Positions 1 to 5,734 of a DNA stretch of 7,569 nucleotides are shown one piece after another. The notes beneath the pieces were generated by a model that worked only from the letters and a program-made list of their open reading frames with translations, did not search any database and was not told where the DNA came from. Numbering within the stretch: the stretch's first letter is position 1; each line of letters opens with the position of its first letter. The position numbers and the translations under genes are program-made. Origin of the DNA: Verrucomicrobiaceae bacterium (GTDB lineage: Bacteria; Verrucomicrobiota; Verrucomicrobiae; Verrucomicrobiales; Akkermansiaceae); assembly GCA_947372405.1 (NCBI GenBank), contig CANBTO010000232.1:1-7569 (forward strand). Direction: 5' to 3'.

Positions 1-18
1 GTCCGCTGGTCAAAGGTC

Positions 19-231
19 TCACTCACAGTCCGCATGGATTTTTTCTAACAATTTATCAAGATCCTCCATCGCCTTCATGGCGGAGTTCACGGTGGATGCC
101 AGCTCGGACAAGTAATCGCTTTCGAATTCCAGCGCCTTCTGGTCGGACCATGATTCGCGGGTCCGCTCCCAGTTCGCCAGGAGCTGGCGGGTGGCCAGCG
201 CGAGGGCTCCCTTGCCGCCGGAAGCACTCAT
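19..231 (-). CDS. Small WXG100-like helical protein (70 aa), last visible gene of the trio
   Basis: The 70-residue product is predicted to be almost wholly helical, with no signal peptide and no membrane segment. Its key motif is W28-S29-D30-Q31 followed by F36, matching W43-x-D45-Q46-x4-F51 in the 90-aa protein two genes upstream. Both resemble the mid-protein turn of WXG100/ESAT-6 proteins, with Asp in place of Gly. Known WXG100 proteins are about 100-residue helical hairpins exported by FtsK/EssC-type ATPases, so 70 residues is short. The ATG at 231 was chosen because it overlaps the stop of the preceding gene (ATGA) and has the best ribosome site in the trio, GGGAGG six bases upstream. 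A longer in-frame reading starting at 435 would run antiphase through the preceding gene and is rejected. The gene is real with good confidence; the WXG100 link is inferred from the motif. It could also be a structural partner of the coiled-coil protein. Confidence 0.72.
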   Translation of the reverse strand: MSASGGKGALALATRQLLANWERTRESWSDQKALEFESDYLSELASTVNSAMKAMEDLDKLLEKIHADCE

Positions 232-761
232 GTGGCGCCTCCCTCTCCCGTATTCTCCGTGGCAGCCGGCGCGGATGGTTTCGATGACAGGCCGGTTTCC
301 GCATAAGCCTGCAAGGTCTTGACCAACTCTCCCAACGAATGGATTCCCGCATGCAGCGTCCGCTCGACAAGGAAATGCATCGGATCCAACTGCCGCAGCA
401 ATGGCGTGACTCGGTTGTCGTAATTCCGCCTCCATTTTTTGAGGACGAGCATTTTCTCCTCAGCCTCCTCAAGCCTGCGGCGCGCCTTGAGCACGCCCAT
501 TTTCTGGAAGGCATGGCTTTCAGTGGGACTGGTGATCGTGACGCTGTAGAGTTCCGCCTCGGCCGCTTCGAGTTGCTTCTTCCGCAACCGAATCTGCGAA
601 TTCCAATGACCCGTGCGGTCCACCTCCAACCAAGTCTGCGTGCGTCTCACTTCGCCCCCCGCATCTTCCAGCGCCACACGCGCCCTCTCCACATATTTGA
701 TCAAATCCACGCGGAACGCTTCCAGCGCGTCAATGGAGGAAACTTTCGCATGCTCTGCCAT
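228..761 (-). CDS. Cytoplasmic coiled-coil protein (177 aa) between two WXG100-like genes
   Basis: I do not recognise a named family. The protein has no signal peptide or membrane segment. Residues about 9-112 are rich in A, E, L, K and R with heptad-like spacing and look like a long helical hairpin. Two tryptophans, W44 and W53, sit near the first bend, and the stretch between them (W44-L-E-V-D) loosely recalls the W-x-D turn of the neighbours. Residues 110-155 look like further helices, and the last 20 or so are a Ser/Pro/Ala/Thr/Gly-rich, probably disordered tail. The gene starts 18 bp after the upstream stop and overlaps the next start by 4 bp, so the three are probably one transcript and the products may form a complex. 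Only a weak ribosome site (GGAA) precedes the ATG. A role as a chaperone or scaffold for the small WXG100-like proteins is a guess from context. Confidence 0.75.
   Translation of the reverse strand: MAEHAKVSSIDALEAFRVDLIKYVERARVALEDAGGEVRRTQTWLEVDRTGHWNSQIRLRKKQLEAAEAELYSVTITSPTESHAFQKMGVLKARRRLEEAEEKMLVLKKWRRNYDNRVTPLLRQLDPMHFLVERTLHAGIHSLGELVKTLQAYAETGLSSKPSAPAATENTGEGGAT
238..243 (-). promoter_or_regulatory. Strong Shine-Dalgarno site for the 70-aa WXG100-like gene
   Basis: On the minus strand GGGAGG lies six bases before the ATG at 231, inside the end of the preceding coding region. Most other starts in the window have little or no Shine-Dalgarno match, so this site supports the internal start at 231 and suggests efficient, coupled translation of the last gene. 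Confidence 0.6.
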
Positions 762-779
762 GGCGGTTGTTCCGGATCT

Positions 780-1052
780 TCAACGCTGGTCCAGATACTG
801 CTGGATTCGCTCGGCTTTGCGCAGGAGATAGGGCGTGTGGCGCTCGGACAGCTCGAGAAAGCCCTTCAGCGTTTTCATCAGCTGCACGAACTCACCCGCG
901 AATTTCTCCTGCTCCTGATCCTGCCAGGTGTCTCCCAGCGCGGTGAAACGCGCCATCAACGCTCCTGTCCGCTCTCGCAAATCTCCGTTGAACCGTTTCA
1001 ACTCCGCAGCGAAACGACGGACCTCCTCGGGATCGATGATGGCTTGTGACAT
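780..1052 (-). CDS. WXG100-like protein (90 aa), first gene of the trio
   Basis: The 90-residue product has no signal peptide and is predicted to be two long helices joined at a turn: about residues 8-40, then 47-88. The turn carries W43-Q44-D45, and F51, F55 and L59 follow on one helix face. Length, helix layout and Trp position match the WXG100 (ESAT-6/EsxA) family, in which the W-x-G motif is also near residue 43; here Gly is replaced by Asp. The Y-x-x-x-D/E export signal used by mycobacterial ESX substrates is not present: Y87-L-D-Q ends in Arg. The 70-aa protein downstream shares the W-x-D-Q-x4-F motif, so the two look like distant paralogues that could pair. The ATG at 1052 has no clear Shine-Dalgarno site. 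A cytosolic coiled-coil role unrelated to secretion remains possible. Confidence 0.75.
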   Translation of the reverse strand: MSQAIIDPEEVRRFAAELKRFNGDLRERTGALMARFTALGDTWQDQEQEKFAGEFVQLMKTLKGFLELSERHTPYLLRKAERIQQYLDQR

Positions 1053-1090
1053 GAATTTACCGGCGGTTTGGCGCGCCTTCTTTCCACACC

Positions 1091-1119
1091 ATCTGACCCG
1101 TTTCCCCGAGCCCTGCCAA
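1091..1119 (-). promoter_or_regulatory. Weak candidate promoter for the WXG100-like operon
   Basis: The gap between msrB and the trio (1053-1162) holds TTGGCA (1114-1119) and, 17 bp on, TCAGAT (1091-1096), read on the minus strand. The first matches a sigma70-type -35 at five of six bases; the second is a poor -10. An AT-rich stretch at 1138-1151 lies further upstream. Promoter consensus in this lineage is uncertain, so this is only a pointer. Confidence 0.2.
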
Positions 1120-1162
1120 TTCCATTCTCGCCCTGCTAGAAATATTTATTCGGAAAACCCGC

Positions 1163-1714
1163 TCACGGTTTGGCCGGCGGGGATTTCTCCTCCTTGGCAG
1201 GAACGAATTTCAGCCCCACACCATTGATGCAGTAGCGCTTGTCCGTGGGCGTGCCAAAGCCCTCACCCTCGAAGACGTGGCCGAGGTGGCCACCGCATTT
1301 CGCGCAGTTCACTTCGATACGGACCATGCCGCCGCTGGTGTCCCTCTTGGTCACCACATTCTCGGCCTTGGCAGGATCATAGAACGAAGGCCAGCCGCAG
1401 CCGGAGTCGAACTTCTGATCGGACGAGAACAACAAGGCACCGCAACCAGCGCAATGATAGCTGCCTTTCCCCTGGTGCTTGAACTCCTTGTAAACCGCGC
1501 CGTTGGCCGGCTCCGTGCCAGCCTGGCGAAGGATGCGGTATTGCTCGGGAGTGAGTTCCTTTTTCCACTCGGCATCGGTTTTCTCGACCTTGCCTGTGGG
1601 CTCTGCGGGTGTTTCGGAGACGGTTTCCATGGCTGCTTTCTTTTCGTCTCCGGCGGAGCAGGCCGCAAGCGGGAATGTGCAGCAAAGAAGGGAAAGAATC
1701 TGGTTCGCGGTCAT
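1163..1714 (-). CDS. msrB: Lipoprotein peptide-methionine (R)-S-oxide reductase MsrB
   Basis: MsrB reduces the R form of methionine sulfoxide in proteins. Residues 1-19 form a lipoprotein signal peptide ending in lipobox L16-A17-A18-C19, with Ser at +2, which by the E. coli sorting rule would favour the outer membrane. Residues 20-47 are a polar linker and about 48-172 the MsrB (SelR) domain. Zinc ligands are C88, C91, C137 and C140. Further landmarks are G-C-G-W-P-S-F (C106-F111), H-L-G-H-V-F (H143-F148) and the catalytic C162 in R-Y-C-I-N. A Lys/Pro-rich tail follows. The catalytic cysteine is a normal Cys codon, not selenocysteine. The start at 1714 is set by the signal peptide; no Shine-Dalgarno site is seen. 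The gene lies 76 bp downstream of sdhB on the same strand, so co-transcription is possible. The likely job is repair of oxidised envelope proteins; its reductant partner is not in the window. Confidence 0.95.
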   Translation of the reverse strand: MTANQILSLLCCTFPLAACSAGDEKKAAMETVSETPAEPTGKVEKTDAEWKKELTPEQYRILRQAGTEPANGAVYKEFKHQGKGSYHCAGCGALLFSSDQKFDSGCGWPSFYDPAKAENVVTKRDTSGGMVRIEVNCAKCGGHLGHVFEGEGFGTPTDKRYCINGVGLKFVPAKEEKSPPAKP

Positions 1715-1790
1715 CAGGGGTCAGAGGGCAAGGGACGGATTGTATTCCAACAATCTGAATGTCCTCACCTTTGGCCGGTTTTGCCAAAAA

Positions 1791-2549
1791 TCAAGGTGCC
1801 ACGAGCTGTTCGCGAAGCACGGCCATCGAGTAATCGCGGTTGAGGCGGGCGATGTGTTCGACGCTGATTTCCTTCGGGCAGGCGGCCTCGCACTCGTATT
1901 GGTTGGTGCAGTTTCCGAAGCCTTCGGCATCCATCTGGCGGACCATCGCGAGCACGCGCTTGTCACGCTCCGGCTGGCCTTGCGGCAGGTGCCCTAGGTG
2001 GGAGACCTTGGCGGAAACGAAGAGCATGGCGGAGGCGTTCTTGCAGGATGCCACACAGGCACCGCAGCCGATGCAGGCGGCGGCATCAAACGAGGCGTCC
2101 GATTGGGCCTTGGGAATGGGAATCGAGTTGGCGTCGATAGCGGAGCCCGTGCGCACGTCCACATAGCCGCCTGCGGCAATGATGCGGTCGAAGGCCTCGC
2201 GGTCCACGATGAGGTCGCGGATGACCGGGAAGGGATTGGCGCGGAAAGGCTCCACCCAGATGGTGTCACCGTCTTTGAATTTGCGCATGTGGAGCTGGCA
2301 GGTGGTCACGCCGCGGTCCTTGCCGTGGGGAATGCCGTTGATCGTGAGCGAGCAGGCTCCGCAGATGCCTTCGCGACAATCGTGATCGAAGTGGATCGGC
2401 TCCTCGCCTTTTTCGATGATGCGTTCGTTGACGATGTCGAGCATTTCGAGAAACGAAGCCTCCGCAGGGATGTTCTTCGCGTCATACGTTTCGATTTTGC
2501 CTTGGGCCTTGGGCCCGGACTGCCGCCATACTTTGAGTGTCAGATTCAT
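1791..2549 (-). CDS. sdhB: Succinate dehydrogenase/fumarate reductase iron-sulfur subunit
   Basis: SdhB passes electrons from the flavoprotein SdhA to the membrane cytochrome b subunit in complex II. The 252-residue product is full length. The N-terminal [2Fe-2S] ferredoxin domain has C58, C63 and C66 (in [10 protein letters not shown]) and C84. The C-terminal domain has C159, C162 and C165, which with C224 should hold the [4Fe-4S] centre, and C169, C214 and C220 for the [3Fe-4S] centre, so all eleven expected ligands are present. The insert-rich sequence looks closer to the diheme-cytochrome b type found in Bacteroidetes and epsilon-proteobacteria than to E. coli SdhB; that subtype is my inference. 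sdhA and sdhC are not adjacent: upstream lies a non-coding gap and then a divergent glycosidase gene, and downstream lies msrB. No Shine-Dalgarno site precedes the ATG. Confidence 0.95.
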   Translation of the reverse strand: MNLTLKVWRQSGPKAQGKIETYDAKNIPAEASFLEMLDIVNERIIEKGEEPIHFDHDCREGICGACSLTINGIPHGKDRGVTTCQLHMRKFKDGDTIWVEPFRANPFPVIRDLIVDREAFDRIIAAGGYVDVRTGSAIDANSIPIPKAQSDASFDAAACIGCGACVASCKNASAMLFVSAKVSHLGHLPQGQPERDKRVLAMVRQMDAEGFGNCTNQYECEAACPKEISVEHIARLNRDYSMAVLREQLVAP

Positions 2550-2580
2550 GGGGTGAGATACGGAAAATTGATCTGGAATC

Positions 2581-2594
2581 CGGCGTGTCCGCCG
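2581..2594. promoter_or_regulatory. Small GC hairpin in the sdhB leader
   Basis: CGGCG-TGTC-CGCCG forms a 5-bp stem with a 4-base loop, 32 bp before the sdhB start. There is no T-run on either side, so it is not a terminator. It may structure the 5' leader or be chance in GC-rich DNA. Confidence 0.2.
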
Positions 2595-2645
2595 TGACCG
2601 CCAACGCGAGCAGATTAGTTGGCATTGCGCCGCGGGCTAGGAGAA

Positions 2646-2657
2646 AAATCCGGATTT
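2646..2657. promoter_or_regulatory. 12-bp perfect palindrome, possible operator
   Basis: AAATCCGGATTT is a perfect 12-bp palindrome in the non-coding gap between the divergent sdhB and GH2 genes, about 97 bp before the sdhB start. Perfect even palindromes in such a position are typical of binding sites for dimeric regulators, but no regulator gene is in the window and only one copy was noticed. Confidence 0.25.
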
Positions 2658-2790
2658 GTGGTCCCTTCCCCTGATTTTCCACGCATCATTTGACAAGACC
2701 GCCAGCCACACCGGTGAACCCGAAAAAAATTTCGACATCCAGTTTGACAGGCAGGGATTCCGGTGATTTTTTCCCGGCGTCGCAAGACAA

Positions 2791-2857
2791 AGGCGGCCCG
2801 ATTGAGCTTCCCTCTGGGTTTTTGGGTTTTTCCCGGGGATTATCGATCGGGCCGCCT
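2791..2857. repeat. Long GC-rich inverted repeat around a T-rich loop
   Basis: The arms 2791-2802 and 2846-2857 (AGGCGGCCCGAT and its complement) match perfectly over 12 bp. The stem extends to 15 pairs, 2791-2805 with 2843-2857, if one G-U pair is allowed. The 37-base loop holds a tandem GGGTTTTT duplication (2816-2831) followed by CCC, and an inner TCCC/GGGA stem (2809-2812 with 2836-2839). It ends 79 bp before the GH2 start and would be in its leader if transcription begins upstream. It could be a structured 5' UTR, a palindromic dispersed repeat (REP/MITE-like), or a terminator. On the minus strand the stem is followed by TTTGTCTT, but no gene reading that way ends here. Confidence 0.6.
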
Positions 2858-2874
2858 CGCGTACGGGTCATGTC

Positions 2875-2888
2875 ATCCCGAACGGGAT
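2875..2888. promoter_or_regulatory. Short hairpin in the GH2 leader
   Basis: ATCCC-GAAC-GGGAT folds into a 5-bp stem with a 4-base loop, 18 bp after the larger inverted repeat and 48 bp before the GH2 start. Together they give the leader two successive stems. There is no T-run, so it is not an intrinsic terminator. Confidence 0.25.
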
Positions 2889-2936
2889 AATCCGCTTGTC
2901 CTGATCCGTCCTGATGCCGACGCTCGGGTTGTCGTT

Positions 2937-5411
2937 ATGAAAACCCACACCCTGCTTGTTCTCGCGGCGTCAGTTCTTGCATTACATGGAGCCACCCGGG
3001 AGTCGTTCGACTTCTCCTGGAAATTCGCCCGCTTCGGTGCCATGCCGGACGGCTCGCAACTCGCCGAGCCCACCGCGGACTCCTTGCCCACCGCGCCCGC
3101 TTTCGATGACGCCAAATGGCGCGCCGTCAACCTGCCGCATGACTGGGGCATCGAAGGCCCGTTCCGCGCGGATCTGCCGAACAGCACCGGCAAGCTGCCA
3201 TGGGCCGGCATCGGCTGGTACCGTCGGACGCTCGACCTAACAGACGCCGACCAGGGCAAGGCGCTCTTCCTCGACTTCGACGGTGCGATGTCCCAGCCGA
3301 AAGTCTTCGTCAACGGCAAGCTGGCGGGCGAATGGGCCTACGGCTACAGCTCCTTCCGCATCGACATCACCAAGTTCGTGAAATTAGACGCGCCCAACAC
3401 CATCGCCGTCCGGTTGGAAACTCTTCCCGATTCCTCACGCTGGTATCCGGGAGCGGGCCTTTACCGTCACGTCTGGCTGGTGAAGGCGAATCCCACCCAC
3501 ATCGCCTACAACGGCGTGTTCGCGCACGCGGAAAACATCACGACGGACACTGCCGACCTTGTGGTCAAAGTCGCGCTCGCTCCGGATGCCGGCTCTGGCC
3601 AGCCGATCGGAGTGATCTACGAACTTTTGGACCAAAGCGGAAAACGCGCGCAACGAGCAATCGGCCCGGCGGACTCCAAGGACATCCGGATCAAGCTCAA
3701 ATCCCCCAACCTTTGGCAGACCGAAAAACCTTACCTCTACACTTTGCGCACCACGCTCTTTAGAGGCGAAGATAAACTCGACAGCGAGGACACTCTGATC
3801 GGCATCCGCAGCGCCACATGGAAACCGGACGGCTTTTACCTGAACGGCGAGCGCGTCCAGATCAAAGGTGTCTGCAACCACCACGACCTCGGTGCCATCG
3901 GCTCCGCCTTCAACGAGCGCGCCGCCGAGCGACAACTCCAGTTGCTCAAAGACATGGGCTGCAATTCCATCCGCACGTCCCACAATCCGCCGGCACCGCA
4001 GTTGTTAGACCTGTGCGACCGCATGGGCATGCTGGTCCTCGACGAGTTGTTCGACGCATGGAAGCTCGCCAAGAAAGCCGACGACTACCACCTCCACTTC
4101 GACAAGTGGCACGAGCGCGATGTCGAGAATTTCATCCGCCGCGACCGCAACCACCCCTGCGTGATCGCATGGAGCACCGGCAACGAAATCCCGGAACAGG
4201 CGAAACCTGAATTCAATGGGGTTTCCGCGGAACTCACCGGACTCTTCCGCAGCCATGATCCCACCCGGCAGATCACGCTTGGTATGAACCACCTCGGCAG
4301 CGCGCTCACCCCCTTCGCTGATACCGTGGACATCACCGGCCTCAACTATCCGGTGAAGGATCCGAAGATCATCGAAAAGATTCGTGCACGGAAACCGGAC
4401 GTGCCGGTGCTCACTTCCGAGAGTTCTTCCTGCGTGAGCAGCCGCGGTTGCTACTTCTTCCCCGTGAAATGGGACAAGGGCTCTGGATTCCGCGGATTCC
4501 ACGCAAGTTCCTATGAGCTCTACGCCCCGGGCTGGGCCAACCGCCCGGACCTCGATTTCGAACTGCTCGAAAAGAACCCGTTCATGGCCGGCGAATTCGT
4601 CTGGACCGGCTTCGATTACCTTGGCGAGCCGACCCCATTCAATACGGACAGCTCCAACGCCCTCAACTTCGACAACGAGGAGGACAAGAAGAAGTCGATG
4701 GAACTCTTCGCGAAACTCGGCGGCAAGTCCCCTTCCCGCTCGTCCTACTTCGGCATCCTCGACCTCGCCGGTTTTCCGAAGGACCGCTATTATCTCTATC
4801 AGGCGCACTGGCGTCAGGACTTCCCGATGGCCCACATCCTGCCGCACTGGAACTGGTCCGAGCGCGTCGGACAGGTCACGCCCGTGCATGTCTTCACCTC
4901 GGGCGATGAAGCTGAGCTCTTCCTCAACGGACAATCGCTGGGTCGGAAAAAGAAGGAAAAATATCAATACCGAATCGTCTGGGATGACGTCGTCTATCAG
5001 CCAGGCACGCTCACGGTGAAGACCTGGAAAAACGGCAAGCCCTGGGCGCAGGACGAACGCTCCACCACCGGTGCTGCATCCAAGATCCTCGTCACCGCCG
5101 ACCGCCCTGAGATCAAGGCGGATGGCAAGGACCTCTGCTATGTCAGCATCACCATCGCCGATGACCAGGGCCGCCTCGTCCCGCGTTCAATGAACCGTCT
5201 TCAATTCAAAGTGGAAGGCGATGCGGAAATCGCCGGCGTCTGCAACGGCGACCCCACCAACCTCGAATCCATGCAAGGAGACACCCTGCCCGCCTTCAAC
5301 GGCCTCTGCCAGGTCGTGCTGCGTGGGAAAGCGGGAAAACCCGGCGTCGTGACTCTCAGCGTGGCTTCGGAAAATCTCCCGGCCGGTAAAGTAACGGTCA
5401 CCATGAAGTGA
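2937..5411 (+). CDS. Secreted GH2 beta-galactosidase-type glycoside hydrolase (824 aa)
   Basis: This is a retaining exo-glycosidase of family GH2, most like the multi-domain beta-galactosidases of Bacteroidetes and Verrucomicrobia. Residues 1-19 are a signal peptide (K2, hydrophobic 5-16, likely cut after L-H-G-A). Then come the sugar-binding sandwich (about 22-185), an Ig-like domain (about 187-292), the TIM barrel (about 295-622), a DUF4982-like domain (about 635-705) and a C-terminal Ig-like domain (about 712-820). In the barrel, G-V-C-N-H-H-D (311-317), S-I-R-T-S-H-N-P-P (344-352), acid/base E417 in G-N-E and nucleophile E495 in T-S-E-S are intact, as is the E-F-V-W-T-G-F-D-Y region (553-561). 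The start at 2937 is set by the signal peptide. An in-frame ATG at 2763 would add 58 residues that run through the inverted repeat and hide the signal. No Shine-Dalgarno site is clear. The gene stands alone, with no transporter or regulator beside it. Substrate could be galactosides or host/algal glycans; exact specificity cannot be read here. Confidence 0.93.
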   Translation: MKTHTLLVLAASVLALHGATRESFDFSWKFARFGAMPDGSQLAEPTADSLPTAPAFDDAKWRAVNLPHDWGIEGPFRADLPNSTGKLPWAGIGWYRRTLDLTDADQGKALFLDFDGAMSQPKVFVNGKLAGEWAYGYSSFRIDITKFVKLDAPNTIAVRLETLPDSSRWYPGAGLYRHVWLVKANPTHIAYNGVFAHAENITTDTADLVVKVALAPDAGSGQPIGVIYELLDQSGKRAQRAIGPADSKDIRIKLKSPNLWQTEKPYLYTLRTTLFRGEDKLDSEDTLIGIRSATWKPDGFYLNGERVQIKGVCNHHDLGAIGSAFNERAAERQLQLLKDMGCNSIRTSHNPPAPQLLDLCDRMGMLVLDELFDAWKLAKKADDYHLHFDKWHERDVENFIRRDRNHPCVIAWSTGNEIPEQAKPEFNGVSAELTGLFRSHDPTRQITLGMNHLGSALTPFADTVDITGLNYPVKDPKIIEKIRARKPDVPVLTSESSSCVSSRGCYFFPVKWDKGSGFRGFHASSYELYAPGWANRPDLDFELLEKNPFMAGEFVWTGFDYLGEPTPFNTDSSNALNFDNEEDKKKSMELFAKLGGKSPSRSSYFGILDLAGFPKDRYYLYQAHWRQDFPMAHILPHWNWSERVGQVTPVHVFTSGDEAELFLNGQSLGRKKKEKYQYRIVWDDVVYQPGTLTVKTWKNGKPWAQDERSTTGAASKILVTADRPEIKADGKDLCYVSITIADDQGRLVPRSMNRLQFKVEGDAEIAGVCNGDPTNLESMQGDTLPAFNGLCQVVLRGKAGKPGVVTLSVASENLPAGKVTVTMK

Positions 5412-5544
5412 TCGTTGCATCGCAGCATCGTTTCTAACAAGTTCCGGCACCCCGGCCGTGGCGGCGGAAGGAGGCGCATGGCTTCCGTTCCCGCGACATC
5501 TCACCCCGAATTCCGAAGGTGCCGGGATGGCATGTTAGAATTTG

Positions 5545-5657
5545 ACCACGGATTACACGGATTACACGGATTACACGGATTACAGACTTCACCAAACAGG
5601 TTCATCAATCAATTCCACAACCTCTTCATCATCCGTGTAATCCGTGTAATCCGTGGT
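5545..5657. repeat. 27-bp inverted repeat built from CACGGATTA units between convergent genes
   Basis: Arms 5545-5571 and 5631-5657 are perfect reverse complements over 27 bp, enclosing 59 bases. On the plus strand the right arm is followed by TTCAATTTTGGTTTT, so the structure could end transcripts of the GH2 gene. From the other side it lies just past the stop of the pseudoprotease gene. ACCACGGATTACACGG-type repeats like this recur between genes in many environmental bacterial genomes, as I recall; I cannot check copy number here. It may be a dispersed palindromic repeat that also serves as a bidirectional terminator. Confidence 0.75.
5547..5582 (+). repeat. Four tandem copies of the 9-bp unit CACGGATTA
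   Basis: Four exact head-to-tail copies of CACGGATTA fill these 36 bp. The opposite arm holds two full copies and a partial third in inverted orientation, so the left arm looks expanded by slippage. The rest of the 5412-5734 gap shows no gene. It has only an 8-bp inverted repeat, CCGGCACC (5445-5452) with GGTGCCGG (5518-5525), too far apart to weigh much. Confidence 0.85.
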
Positions 5658-5734
5658 TCAATTTTGGTTTTCGGGCTCACCACTCCCACCCAAAAAGCAT
5701 CCCTTGTTTCCCGACACGAATATCGGTCAGGCCG

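Noticed and set aside
339..1049. Open frame of 236 codons on the plus strand
   Set aside because: It is antisense to the WXG100-like operon and crosses two gene boundaries. The minus-strand frames have operon spacing, ATGA coupling and shared motifs.
1155..1171. AAACC/GGTTT hairpin at the end of msrB as a terminator
   Set aside because: The stem is only 5 bp, it includes the stop codon, and no proper T-run follows on the minus strand.
1766..1798. CACCTT/AAGGTG with inner TTGGC/GCCAA stem at the end of sdhB as a terminator
   Set aside because: The two stems are separated by an unpaired bulge on one side and there is no T-run after the structure. The following gene is on the same strand only 76 bp away.
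2763..2936. N-terminal extension of the GH2 gene from the ATG at 2763
   Set aside because: It would put 58 low-plausibility residues, encoded by the inverted repeat, ahead of a clear signal peptide starting at 2937.
4005..4967. Long open frame (320 codons) on the minus strand
   Set aside because: It lies wholly antisense to the GH2 barrel, whose catalytic motifs are intact on the plus strand. Its sequence shows no domain and looks like a codon-bias shadow of GC-rich coding DNA.
5545..5657. CRISPR-like array
   Set aside because: The 9-bp units are directly joined without spacers and one set is inverted, so this is a tandem/inverted repeat and not a CRISPR.
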